A stretch of DNA of 64,000 nucleotides. It comes from Echinarachnius parma (taxonomy: Eukaryota > Echinodermata > Echinoidea > Clypeasteroida > Echinarachniidae). This document shows positions 1 through 10,474 of this stretch, piece after piece (within the stretch, counting starts at the first letter, position 1; every line of letters starts with the position of its first letter). Location: NCBI GenBank assembly GCA_037951105.1, contig JBAMJV010008904.1, positions 89,201 through 153,200 on the forward strand. Reading direction: 5' to 3'. The position numbers and the translations under genes were made by a program. The notes under the pieces are model-generated. The model was not told the DNA's origin. It saw only the letters and a program-made list of their open reading frames with translations, and did no database searches.

Positions 1-385
1 ATATCGACCATTTGCGTGAAAATAATATTTATATTTATCTAAAACTGGATAGTTTTGCAACTCGTAAACTTTGAATATGTTTCGTAATAGATATCTTGCA
101 TTTTAAACTCCGTTTTATATTCATCGAACAAGTTGCGGCGGTAAATCGTTAGTCAATGCTCGGCGTCTTAAACGGACAACTGACATTGCTGACTTTCCCT
201 TTTCTTTGATCTGGACGACGACCATGGGGCGGGAGCGACTCGGGAATGGCTTATTGTCCTCCGCAAAACGTATATCCTTCGATCCAACGGTCGGGGAGTC
301 GCCGAATCCTCGGGGTGAGGTTATCTCATGTGGGAGGCGATTCGTGGGATTAAAGCTACCCGTATTAATATAATAGATAATAAAA
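1..385 (-). repeat. dispersed repeat R1, copy A (cut by window start)
   Basis: The sequence closely matches 49440-50010 in the same orientation and 1577-2150 in inverse orientation. Shared landmarks are a GC-rich block (CGACTCGGGAAT, CCTCCGCAAAACGTATATCC, GGGGAGTCGCCGAAT) and a common end TATTAATATAATAGATA. It runs into an ATG/TAA microsatellite. No protein function is recognised. Its true left end is outside the window. Confidence 0.75.
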
Positions 386-600
386 AACGTATAACAATAA
401 TAGTTATCATACCAATGATAATAATATTAATAGTTATACCAATGATAATAATATTAATGATAATCGTAATTATGATAATAATAATAATAATGATAATAAT
501 AATATTAATAATAATGATAATAATATTAATAATAATTATGATAATAATTATAATACTACTATTACTATTAATACTACTAATATAAATATAAATGATAATG
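368..600. repeat. AT-rich imperfect trinucleotide microsatellite
   Basis: Imperfect (TAA/ATG/ATT)n tract of about 230 bp. It produces open reading frames full of Ile and Met that are not genes. Confidence 0.9.
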
Positions 601-673
601 GAACTACTACTACTACTTCTTCCACGAGTAATACCGTATTTCCTGGTGTATTAACTGCAACTTTTTCCATTAA

Positions 674-1219
674 AGTGATACCTGTAAAGTGTCAGATATT
701 GCACAAAATGACATGTGAGACTTCAATCTTATATCAATATCATTGTAAAATACAATTGAAAGATTTGTGAAAGTTTGAAAGAAAAAGAACACTGTTTACC
801 TAGTGAAAAAAAAAAATATTGAGTTCATATTTTATCACCGAATACTGATGGTCTGCCATACATTGGTCGCAGTAATGAATGATCCGTTTGAGATATTTGC
901 ACCTGTGTATGTTTACACACGTAGTACAGAATTCATGGAATTTGCAATCGTTCGGCTCCAAGTTCAATCTCCGGAATGTTCTCACGCGTGCTGCATGCGG
1001 ACGTTCTCAGCTAGGACAATTGTACTTTTTATCAAAAGCGTTAATCAACGTGATTGAAATAAAAGATTTAAATGATAATTATCTTCATACTAAAGGGACA
1101 TTTGAAAAAATCAAACCCTATTTTATTCTTCTTTTACCATAAGCTAAACAACACGGTAGAAGAGAAACGAGGAAACTCCAAGTAATTTTCGTGGATTTGG
1201 ACACTTTACAGGTATGACT
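674..1219. mobile_element. TTAA-flanked MITE, family M3, copy 1
   Basis: Terminal inverted repeats starting AGTGATACCTGTAAAGTGTC (left), with the inverse ending at 1219. The element is bounded by TTAA at 670-673 and 1220-1223. A second copy lies at 52819-53362 in the opposite orientation, also between TTAA sites. TTAA is the target of piggyBac-type transposases. No transposase is encoded, so it is non-autonomous; the superfamily is inferred from the target site only. Confidence 0.8.
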
Positions 1220-1576
1220 TTAAGAAGAACCTGCAAAAAAGGGGGAGCGGTTAATACACAGAAATAGTCGAGAAACATATTTCAGGAAAATACCATGTAT
1301 GGCTATAATATCAGTTTATGTGGAGTGAAAAGTTTGATAGGCTTTTTATTAGGAATTGTACTCCAATCAGAAACAAGTATGTGACTTGTGTTGTTGTTGT
1401 TGTTTTGTTTACTTAAAGTGGTGTTTGCTTGGTCTACACTCAGTTGGTCTACAACTCATTTGGTCTACAACTCATTTGGTCTACTACCTGATGCCTTTGA
1501 CTTCAATTTCTCCAACTCCAAACGCGATCCCAAACTCAAAACCTAACCCTAACTCTAATCCACACCCCTAACCCTA

Positions 1577-2150
1577 ATCATAATCTATTATATTAATACG
1601 GTAAGCTTCAACCCGGAATTTAGGTTCCCATTCTGGCCTCCCCCCGAAATTTTGGCGACTCCCCGACCGTCAGGATCGAAGGGTATATGTTTTGCGGAGG
1701 ACGTAGAGGCATTCCCGAGTCGCCCCCGCCCCGTGGTCGTCGTCCAGATCGAAGAAAAGGGGGCATGCATCATTCTGGTTGCCTATTTAAGCCGCCGAGC
1801 ATTGACTAACAATTTACTGCCTCAAGTTTGTTTGAGGGAGTCGATAAAGTGAGTATTATATTGAGAAACCGTTTTAGATATAACACATTGCGAAACTACC
1901 CAGCTTTTGATAAATATCAATATTTATATTACGCGGATGGTATGGTAATGATCGCTATTGACGATTGGCATCGTGTTTCCAAGGGCATCAACGACAAAAT
2001 GACGACAACTTCAATTTAGCTGCGCTCATACCATGCATACAGTATACTCCGTGCCTGTACAACCGTGTACATGTCACGGACTCAAATAATCACCCCCACC
2101 GTATCGCGGGAGTTTGTTTGCACAGCTCACTGACCTGCTGACCCATTGAA
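1577..2150 (+). repeat. dispersed repeat R1, copy B
   Basis: Inverse-orientation copy of 49440-50010 inside FB2. A frame at 1828-2019 stays open here and in copy C, and shares the short peptide block FDKYQYLYYADGMVMIAI. Several differences between the copies are nonsynonymous, so coding constraint is not shown. Confidence 0.7.
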
Positions 2151-2275
2151 GTATACCACGTTAGTGGTATACTTAAATGTGCTGACCACACGATTCTACA
2201 ATCGCGCCCACTTGTGGTAAGATTTATTATGCAATGCATGTATAGACGGCTACTATTCCCTTCAGGGCCATTCTT

Positions 2276-2691
2276 GGTCACGTGTGTGACCCAAAACATG
2301 ACAAATTTTGGAATGGGATGCTTATATTTCAGTAAGTATGAGACTATAATGATTTTTACTTCATATGTGACTTGAATATGTTGTAGTCTTTCAAACTTAA
2401 CACAAAAGATTTTATAAGGATTACGTAACTCAATGTCAGAGGTCAAATGGCATGGGTCACGTGTGTGACTTCGCACGGAGCGCTTTTTTCATAACTAAAT
2501 TTCATTTGGAAAATTCTTTAAAATATGAATAGCTATAATGTTCATCTTATTACCAGAGAAGTACTATACATTTGTAAGTACAACAATAGCAATGAATGAG
2601 AATTATATCAAACCGTTGTTTTTTATAGTACTTAATTATGTGGCAACGTCTGGTCACGTGTGTGACATTTTGGGGTGGTCACGTGTGTGAC
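2276..2691. promoter_or_regulatory. four copies of GGTCACGTGTGTGAC
   Basis: The 15-bp motif GGTCACGTGTGTGAC occurs at 2276-2290, 2455-2469, 2652-2666 and 2677-2691, all in the same orientation. Each contains an imperfect dyad (GTCAC..GTGAC) and a CACGTG E-box. CACGTG is the known site of bHLH-ZIP factors; a regulatory role here is only inferred. It may equally be an internal repeat of FB2. Confidence 0.4.
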
Positions 2692-2979
2692 ATGTACAAT
2701 GTGAATGGAAAAATGGGAATTTTATAATATCGGGTTTAGAAAAGAATGAAAGGTTGAATTTTTACAAAGTTGGTATCAACCTGTACAGGAAAGTGAGAAG
2801 AATGAGCTTGCTAATTATCTTTTTGATATCTTGATTATTTTCTGAATTATGATTATTAGAAAAATATTGAAATATGTAAATTTATGCAAATGAGTAAAAA
2901 AGTTTCATTTTAAACTTCAAATCATGTATTTCATGAAACTTTACACATGGATCATTCCAAAAATGGAACAAAACTACAG

Positions 2980-3175
2980 AAAAATAAAACTTCAATTTTT
3001 CCGAAAAAGTTTCACTTTTCAAAGAATGGCCCTTCAAAGGAATATATCATCGGGTTTCACAAGAATATAACAAAATGTATATGCGGGAGTTTACAAGCGG
3101 AACAAATTATGGACCATATGAAATATGGGGGATAATATTTGCATGGGTACTAAACCATCATGATTTTGTTATAAA
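2980..3175 (-). repeat. inverted partial copy of the 48.7-49.0 kb repeat
   Basis: Inverse match to 48660-48985. Shared blocks include CGGAACAAATTATGG, ATATGAAATATGGGGGATAA and ATCATCGGGTTTCAC. No coding content is seen. Confidence 0.65.
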
Positions 3176-3459
3176 TGAGGACTATGGGAATAGTAAAGTT
3201 TTAAAGTGTCGTTATGTCATAAGCCCCAGAATTTATCATTTGCTAGTAGACCAAATGGGAGTAGACCAAATGGCTGTAGACCAATCGGCAAGTTACCATT
3301 AAAGTTTATAAAGGTTAGGGGGAAATCATGGAATTTTATTATAGTGCAATGATTCCCTGCACAGTTTTATTATCTAGAAAATGTTTTTTCCTCTTCAATG
3401 ACAACCCAAAGTTGGGTGTGCAGTTAATACACAGGTGCGGTTTATACACCGGCAAATAC

Positions 3460-3466
3460 GGTGGTG

Positions 3467-3530
<64 letters not shown>

Positions 3531-3575
3531 GTCTACTACGTCTACTACTACTACGTCTACTACTACGTATATATA
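3460..3575. repeat. (CTA)n microsatellite with CGT interruptions
   Basis: About 110 bp of CTA/TAC repeats. It is preceded by a block (GCAGTTAATACAC...AAATACGGT) that recurs inverted at 610-650 beside a shorter TAC tract, so block and microsatellite travel together. Confidence 0.9.
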
Positions 3576-3736
3576 ATGATAATAATTAGTGTCCTACTAT
3601 GGTCCCACTTATGGGTAAGTGGGAAGGGAGAACATGGATTTATTTTCGGCGCCCTGTATTTCTTTCCAAATAACAGTATTGGGAAATGCCCCACGCACAA
3701 AAAATGAAAGATATGCTTTCATCACCTACCATGTGA

Positions 3737-4594
3737 AAGAATATCATAACTTATCTGACTCACAAGGACAGGCATCCACTTCACAAGAAAGCAGGAGTCT
3801 ACAGAATACCATGCAAATGCAGTCAAGTCTACATTGGGGAAACGGGCAGAAATCTGGAAACACGACTAAAGGAACACAAGACCAGCTACAGACTCAGCGA
3901 TTGGGACAAGTCAGCCATCGTCAAGCACGCACAACAGCACGAACACGTCATTCAATGGGACGACAGCAAGCTCATCACCACCATCAAACATTGGAACACA
4001 CGCCGCATCCGAGAAGCCATCGAAATTCACCGCCACAACACAGTACCTCAAGATACAGGATTATACATCAGCGACATCTGGAAACCACTCATCAACAAGG
4101 ACACAAATAGACCGCCGACACAGCCTACACAGCCAGCCACACATCACCCACCGCCACCCACAGAGGAAACCGAGCAGCCTAGCGCCACTCAAATCCGCAA
4201 CCAGCACACCGAAATGCAACAGCCAGTCAGCCAGCCAACCGTACACCACCCGCTGCTACCCGCAGAAGAGCCTGGCGTCACCCGCATCCGCGACCAGCGA
4301 GCCGAGAGATTACAGCGCCGCCAGCGTCAACAGCCAGCCAGCCAGCCAGTCGAACATCAAACGCCGCCACCCGCAGAGCAGCCTTGCGTCACCCACGTCC
4401 GCGACCAGCGAGCCGAGAGATTACAGCGCCGCCAGCGTCAACAGCCAGCCAGCCAGCCAGCCGAGCATCAAACGCCGCCACCCGCAGAGCAGCCTTGCGT
4501 CACCCACGTCCGCACCCAGCGAGCCGAGAGACTACAGCGCCGCCAGCGTCGGCAGCACACACAACGCGTCGCCGATAGCGCTCCTAATCGATAG
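3737..4594 (+). CDS. Penelope-like retroelement, C-terminal GIY-YIG endonuclease fragment
   Basis: An open frame of about 285 codons with no upstream Met; it is the 3' part of a larger polyprotein. The GIY-YIG domain begins near 3788: GVYRIPC, then VYIGETGR, then ETRLKEH with the catalytic Arg, and REAIEI carrying the metal-binding Glu. This order is characteristic of Penelope-like element endonucleases, which nick target DNA for retrotransposition. The reverse transcriptase that should lie upstream is absent; a CTA microsatellite and unrelated DNA occupy its place, so the copy is 5'-truncated. After the domain comes an unusual Pro/Gln/Arg-rich tail with three in-frame 111-bp (37-codon) repeats (about 4280-4590). 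Part of the linker before the domain may be in the neighbouring frame (start 3619), suggesting a frameshift. Confidence 0.85.
   Translation, partial: KNIITYLTHKDRHPLHKKAGVYRIPCKCSQVYIGETGRNLETRLKEHKTSYRLSDWDKSAIVKHAQQHEHVIQWDDSKLITTIKHWNTRRIREAIEIHRHNTVPQDTGLYISDIWKPLINKDTNRPPTQPTQPATHHPPPPTEETEQPSATQIRNQHTEMQQPVSQPTVHHPLLPAEEPGVTRIRDQRAERLQRRQRQQPASQPVEHQTPPPAEQPCVTHVRDQRAERLQRRQRQQPASQPAEHQTPPPAEQPCVTHVRTQRAERLQRRQRRQHTQRVADSAPNR
4285..4590 (+). repeat. 111-bp in-frame tandem repeat in the endonuclease tail
   Basis: CCAGCGAGCCGAGAG recurs with a spacing of exactly 111 bp (at 4294, 4405 and 4516), keeping the reading frame. Each unit encodes QRAERLQRRQR followed by a QPASQP and PPPAEQP segment. 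The third copy is incomplete. Confidence 0.9.
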
Positions 4595-4651
4595 TACGTC
4601 ACCCGCGTCCGCAACCCCTAGCCTTATAGCCGCGCACGCCAACAGATCCCC

Positions 4652-4692
4652 ACTCCTGACGACGGATAGTCAATCTATTCGAAACGTCGAGT
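4652..4692 (+). ncRNA. candidate minimal type-I hammerhead ribozyme
   Basis: All core parts are visible in order: stem I strand ACTC (4652-4655), CUGACGA box (4656-4662), stem II GGATAG/CTATTC with loop TCAAT (4664-4680), GAAA (4681-4684), a minimal AC/GU stem III, the cleavage triplet GUC ending at 4688, and GAGT (4689-4692) closing stem I. One extra C (4663) sits between box and stem II, or pairs with G4681. Penelope-like elements are known to carry hammerhead motifs with very short stem III near their repeats, and this one lies just downstream of the endonuclease ORF. Activity is untested. Confidence 0.6.
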
Positions 4693-4728
4693 CCCTCCTA
4701 CTATCCACCCTCTCCTCGCAATACCAAC

Positions 4729-5113
4729 AGTCCTTTCTAGGACTATTAACAGTCCTTTCTAGGACTACCAACTGTCCTTTTTAGGACTCTCCTAGAAAGA
4801 ATACCAACAGTCCTTTTCAGGACTATCCCAACAGTCCTTTCTAGGACTAACAACAGTCCTTTCTAGGACTACCAATTGTCCTTTTTAGGACTCTCCTAGA
4901 AAGAATACCAACAGTCTTTTTTCAGGACTATCCCAACAGTCCTTTATAGGACTACCAACAGTCCTTTCTAGGACTATCAACAGTCCTTTCTAGGACTACC
5001 AACAGTTCTTTTTTTTTTTTTTTTTTAGAACTCTCCTAGAAAGAATACCAACAGTTCTTTTCAGAACTACACCAACAGTCCTTTCTAGGACTACCATAGT
5101 CCTTTTCAGGGCT
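4729..5113. repeat. array of about 15 short hairpins (AGTCCT-N4-AGGACT)
   Basis: Tandem units of about 20-24 bp, most reading AGTCCTTTCTAGGACT. Each is an inverted repeat with 6-bp arms and a 4-nt loop. A higher-order segment CTCCTAGAAAGAATACCAAC recurs three times. Two units (5004, 5054) have AGTTCT paired with AGAACT, a matched change in both arms. Unit 5004 has an expanded T-tract loop. The array lies between the Penelope fragment and the LTR of element 2, probably in the 3' region of the Penelope element. Confidence 0.85.
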
Positions 5114-5216
5114 TACCAATCCACCCATCTCACATGGTGTACCCGTAAACCACACGTATTATATACACCACCATGGAAACCGATACTTACAAGCAACATT
5201 TATCTGATAATGTACA

Positions 5217-5878
5217 TGTCGTGGTAATTTTGTACCGTAATATATATTTATAGGATGGAACACTTGAATATATATTTCTGTAATATTTTATTGTAATGTT
5301 ATATCATTTTAGTTCTGTACTCAGTATAATGTTGGTAGGCAATATAGAAGAAAGCCAAGTTGGTCAGTTTTATATGTAGTGGTATACTAGATATATTTTA
5401 ATGAAGAAAGCTAAGTTGTTCAGCTCTCTCTATCTAGATCCTCTTTCAAAGCTACGAGTCTACCCTTTTCTTTCATACCCACCCCTCTATTGATCCTCCC
5501 TGCATCGCCCCTATTCATGTCCCCCATAAACCCGCCTTGTACCAAGCTGCTGGGCAGCCCTATTCAAACACTCCCCCAGCCCCAAGCCCAACTCAGGACA
5601 AGTTCAATGCCCTCTTTGTTCTGCGTTATATCCTCTTCTTTTATGTCATCTTTCTTAGTTACATCAAGTTTGTTTGGTGTTTACTAACAACTTGAATCTT
5701 GCTTTTAGAGAAAAGGTATAAATATGAGGTGTTAGAAAGCTAATATGATTCCTCGTAAAAGTAACCGTGTTGTGAAGTTGGATCCTGGACCAGTGGACCT
5801 GCAAGCCATTTTGTTAGTGTAGTGCTGGTGGAAGCTGTACTTGCATTGCTGATTATAAGGTGTTGATGGTTTCGCTGT
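5217..5878 (+). mobile_element. 5' LTR of Ty3/gypsy element 2, left part
   Basis: Starts TGTCGTGG and matches 16254 onward. With 10716-11019 it totals 966 bp, exactly the 3' LTR length. The flanking 4-bp target duplication TACA is at 5213-5216 and 17220-17223. At least five substitutions separate the two LTRs. It is interrupted after 5878 by element 1; the duplicated GCTGT (5874-5878, 10711-10715) marks that insertion. Confidence 0.93.
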
Positions 5879-6114
5879 TGTAATGAGTTGACTCGTACTC
5901 ATCAATAAACAGTCAGTTCAGCCATATCAGTTCAGCTTCCAAGTTATCTTTATTAGAGTACTGCTGTATTCAGTTTACTGTACTGGTGTGTATTCTGTAT
6001 GTGTCTATGTATAGTTGTATACATGCAGTGTGTAGTATGAGTGTGTATCTATACATACATTGTGTACTGTAATATTGGCAACATGCTATGCCTCACAAGA
6101 TGCAATACATCACA
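5879..6114 (-). repeat. element 1 LTR (3' LTR on the coding strand)
   Basis: 236 bp, TG...CA ends, identical by eye to 10475-10710. It is followed inward by the inverse polypurine tract. Confidence 0.95.
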
Positions 6115-6449
6115 TCCCCCTTTTCATCATAAAGAAATAATGTCCCGAAATATTCAAAGTCCCAAAAATATCAAAATATCTTAAAGTCCAAAAGTTCTCG
6201 AAATGTTTAAATCCAAAAGTTCTCGCCGCTATTCTTAATTGTTTTTCTGTTCTCAAAACTTTATCAATAAGAAAGCTTATCTGGCTTCCTAACGTGGCGT
6301 CCACTGCGAGTAGTATGTGGACTCTTCACCGCCGGAGGGGTATTTGGACTCGGTGATGGGTGATGGAATTTGACATCACGGGATGGATTCGGCACATCCA
6401 CAGACGGACCGGGTGTGTCCTTGGATCGTGGTTCGTTGTCAAAGTGGAT

Positions 6450-9400
6450 TCATCTAGGTTCGACATCGTCGAGGTGACGTCGATTTCTGCGCAAGACACC
6501 TCCATTTGGCGTCTCAACGAGGTAAGACCGTGGTTCCCGACATTGCTCACGAACGGTAGCTGGGAACCAGTGTCCTGTCTTGTGGTCCTGGACTCTGACG
6601 AGTTGACCTGGTGTGAGAGGTTGCAGATCATGAGCAGTCTTGTCATGATGGAACTTCTGTGTCTCTTGTCTCCGCTGCATACGATGGTAGACTTCATCGC
6701 GAGCTGGAGCACGGTTGCGGATCCTTGTTGGAAGGTTGTCCTTCATCTTCCTGCCGTATAGAAGCTCTGCCGGGCTAGGAATCTCGCTGTCAATGGGGGT
6801 GGCACGGATGCAAAGAAGTGCCATGTTGGGATCAATGTTACTCGCTTTGGCTTTCTTGAGCACGTTCTTCACCGTCTGGATGCTACGCTCGATGAAGCCA
6901 TTGGACTGTGGGTAGTGCGGTGAAGATGTGACATGGCAGAATCTCCACTGTGTACTGAAGTCCTTGTACACTGCTGAGTCGTACTGTCTGCCATTGTCAC
7001 TGATGACGCGATCTGGGACTCCCTGCTCGGCGAATATCTGCTTAGTCGCGTTGACTACAGCTGCGCTCGTGCATTCTCTCGGCAACTTACGAATGAAGGG
7101 GAATTTGGAGTAGTAGTCGCAGATGATCAGGAAGTTGTCTCCTTCAAAATAGAAGAGATCGGTACCAACCACTTGCCAAGGTCGACTGGGAACCTCGTGT
7201 TACAATAGGCTCTCAGAGGGATTGGAGGGCCTGTAAGTCCTGCAAACTGAACAGTTCGCTGCCGTCGCCTCGATGTCTTGGTTGATTGAAGGCCAGTAGA
7301 CTGCGCCTTTGGCCCGTAGTCGCATCTTCTCTGTGCCCTGGTGCCCTTCATGTAATTTGGACATGATGTAGGATCGCATACGTCCGGGAATAACGATGCG
7401 TTCTCCCTTCAAGATCAGGCCATCCTCTACTGACAACTCATCTCTAAATGGCCAGAACGAATGTAACAGTTTTGGAACATCACGTCTCTGTTCCGGCCAG
7501 CCATGGACGATCACGTCGCGCAGGGCAGCAAGATCCGGATCATTCGAAGTCTCCTGTCGCAGCTGGCTGAGACGATCAGGGGAGAATTGGACGAAGTGTA
7601 TCATGAGATCGAGTTCAATGTGGTCATTGTCCTTGACAGGCGAGCGTGACAGGCAGTCTGCCACTTGGACATCCTTTCCGATTCTCATGTCGTATGGCTG
7701 CAAACGCATTATCATCCTTTGGAGGCGAGGGGGTGCAGCTGTGAGAGACTTGCGGAGAATCATTTCCAAAGGCTTGTGGTCTGAGTGGACCGTGAACTGC
7801 CTGCCGTATACGTACGTGCGGAATCTTTCACATCCGAAGACCACCGCGAGAAGCTCCCGTTCGATATTTGCATACCGCTTCTCTGTATCACTGAGCGATT
7901 TTGATGCGTATGCGATTGGCTTGTTGTCTTGCATCAGGGTGGCACCTAACCCATGCATCGATGCATCAACTTGGATCAATGTGTTTTTCGTGCTGTCGAA
8001 GTATGCGAGTGTTGCGTCCTTGCAAATTCGGTCGCGTAGATCGTCAAAAGCATGCTGATGTGACTGTGTCCACACGAAGACTGCCTCTTCTTTAAGTAGC
8101 TCTCTGAGGCTGGCAGTCTGGGATGACAAGTTGGGGATGAAGGAGCTGAGAAAAGTCACCATCCCCATGAACTCGCGAAGCTGAGTCTTGTTTTCTGGTG
8201 GTGCCATCGACTTGATTGAGTCCACCTTCTTGGGATCTGGGTGGACCCCTTGTGCGTCATATACTTGACCAAAGAATTCAATCCTTGGAGCCTTGATCAA
8301 GCATTTCTGGCTGTTGAACTGCAGACCATGCTCACTTGCGATGCGCATCAGGCCATGGAGGTTCCTGGCATGTTCCGCTTCAGTTGCTCCAAAGACAATG
8401 ATGTCATCAGCGATTCCTATGACGCCACTGCAGCCTTCCAGAATCTGGTCCATTCTCTGCTGGAAGAAGTCCTGTGACACAGATAACCCAAAAGGCATCC
8501 GGGTGTACCTGTATCGACCAAACGGGCTGTTAAAGGTCGTCAAGAATGAGCTCTCCTGGTCCAACTTGATAGACCAATATCCGCTCTTGGCGTCGAGCTT
8601 GCTGAAGTACCGAGATCCTGCTAGCTTGTGAGTGATCTCTTCTGTCGTGATTGTGCGATAGTGACAACGCTGTATAGCTTGATTCAGTTCCTTTGGGTCC
8701 AGGCAGACTCTCAGGCTTCCGTTTCCCTTGCGGGCAATAACCATACTGTTGACCCACTGTGTCGGTTCCATAACCCTTGCGATCACTCCTTGTGCTTCCA
8801 TACTGTCCAGTTCCTGCTTGAGTTCATCACGGATGTGGATTGGACAGCGGCGTGGAGCATGAATCACAGGCTGAATGTCTGACTTGAGAGTGATGTGGCA
8901 TTCACCTTCAAACTCTCCAATATGATCAAACTGCCTGGGGTATTGTCGGATCAGTTCCTCCGTTGAATTCAGATCTGTCGAAGTAGTGCGCTTGATGTTG
9001 CTGATGTTCGTGTGCATTGTTACCAGCTTCAGTTGCAATGATGTTTTCAGTCCTATGATAGCAGGTCCCTCGGATTCAACTACGTAGAACACATCCGTGG
9101 ACCATGGAGAATTGTTGTACCTGCAGGGGAGCACTATCGACCCGTAATGCTTGATCTGCGTTCCGTTGTATGCCGTCAGCTTGGCATTAGTGTTGCGTAC
9201 AAAACTAGGCTCAGGAAACCCATCGGCTGTGAGATGATTTGGATACATCCCGCGAAACATGCGTACGGGCAAAGTGTTCCCTTCGGCACCTGTATCAACC
9301 TTTGACCGGATTCGGGCTGTCCTCTGCCCTTCAAACTTGATTTCAACATACGTCATTGCAGAATCAGATCTGTCATCTTTGTCCACGGCACTTATGTTTG

Positions 9401-10283
9401 AAACAACAATCTCTTCAAAACTCAGAGCATCGAATACCTCCTCAAGTTGGGCAGTATGCGTGGTGTCGTCAATGGTATCCACTCTCTGGTGCTGCCGATT
9501 TCTATATGAGTTTTGTCGCTGACGTGGAGGGTCACGACGGGTAGGACGATTGGCTGGTTGCTTTGAAACAGACCGCGACCGACAGAACTTCTGCCAATGA
9601 TTTTGCTTGCCACATTTCTTGCACGCTGTACCAAACGCTGGACAAATGTGACGTGGCTGTCGAGGATGATGGCGTCCACAGCTTTGACATGCACTTTGCT
9701 GAGGACGGGCTGCTATTGCATCAACCGCTTTGTTGTCTGGTTGCATGCGGGCTAGCTGTGCCATATGAGTTTGTGATGCTTCGTAGGTTCTCGCAATTTC
9801 CAGTGCGTTTTCCAGTTTCAGGGATTTGTCTTTCCCCAACAAATCCTTCTGTATGTCAGTGTACCTTGTACCAGCGATGAACTGCTCAATAACACGCTCT
9901 TGGAACTCCATGTCATCACGGAAATCACAGGTGTATGCATGCAGCTTCAGGCGCGACATGAAATCATTCGCAGTTTCTCTCTCCTGCTGAACAAATTTCT
10001 GTAGATACAGTCTGGCCACTCGGAAGTGGGTTTTTGGCTGAAGTTGGCTCTCAAACTTGCTCCATACCACTGCAGGATCCTTCTTGTTTTCCTCAGAAAG
10101 GCCCCATGAGTTGTAGAGCTTGAGTCCAGTTGCCCCAGCAAACAACAAAACGTGGTCAACTTGCTTGGTTTCGGTAACATTCTTCACAGAGAAATAAAGT
10201 TCACATTGTTGGTGAAAAATCTTGATAGCACTTGACCTATCTGGGTCATTCCGGTCCATACGAGGTGTAATTGACTCAGTCAT
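6450..10283 (-). pseudogene. gag-pol polyprotein of element 1, one in-frame stop
   Basis: Begins at 10283 and runs in one frame to 6450, broken only by a TAA at 7202-7200 after 1027 codons. Domain order: gag (about 1-170); a Cys/His region ending in a CCHC knuckle CKKCGKQNHWQKFC (221-234); aspartic protease DTGA (330-333); reverse transcriptase (about 470-690, first Asp in LDAKSGYW, catalytic box IADDI near 625); RNase H (QVDAS, ERELLAV, HSDHKPL, about 765-840, ending DCLSRSP); integrase zinc-binding HH-CC region up to the stop. Beyond the stop the same frame gives the integrase core with TD, then D and E separated by 35 residues (SDNG...FIE), and an end LRRNRRHL typical of mag-like gypsy elements. 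Gag and pol share one frame, with no frameshift site. The stop removes the integrase core unless it is read through. Confidence 0.93.
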
Positions 10284-10474
10284 TGTTCACTCTCAGTTCA
10301 CTCTCAAGGCAAAACGATTGTAGCATATAGTAATGTGTACTTACACAAAAATGCACACATGGGACTGTATGATGCACTGCAGAAGAATCCTATGAACTGG
10401 CACAGGTGCAAAGCAATAAAAGTCCTCAAATTTCACAATGCCTTGGGGTGTGGCTAGGTTCAGTGCTGCCACCA

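Larger units (their letters stand above)
1420..3298. mobile_element. fold-back element FB2 with TTGGTCTAC minisatellite arms
   Basis: The left arm has four TTGGTCTAC-type units (1428-1495) and the right arm three inverse GTAGACCAA units (3245-3284). A candidate 7-bp target duplication TTAAAGT lies at 1413-1419 and 3299-3305. The interior carries R1 copy B, an 11-bp-arm palindrome at 2149-2174 and four GGTCACGTGTGTGAC motifs. The arms resemble those of FB1 (11225-13214). Sea-urchin TU elements are a known class with tandem-repeat inverted arms; membership here is inference. Confidence 0.6.

Noticed and set aside
328..585. Ile/Met-rich ORF of 85 codons
   Set aside because: It is a translated AT-rich trinucleotide microsatellite.
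3328..3707. ORFs with long Thr or Tyr runs
   Set aside because: Frames through the CTA microsatellite at 3460-3575.
7396..8631. Plus-strand ORFs of 112-220 codons
   Set aside because: Antisense shadows of the element 1 pol frame, with no domain similarity.
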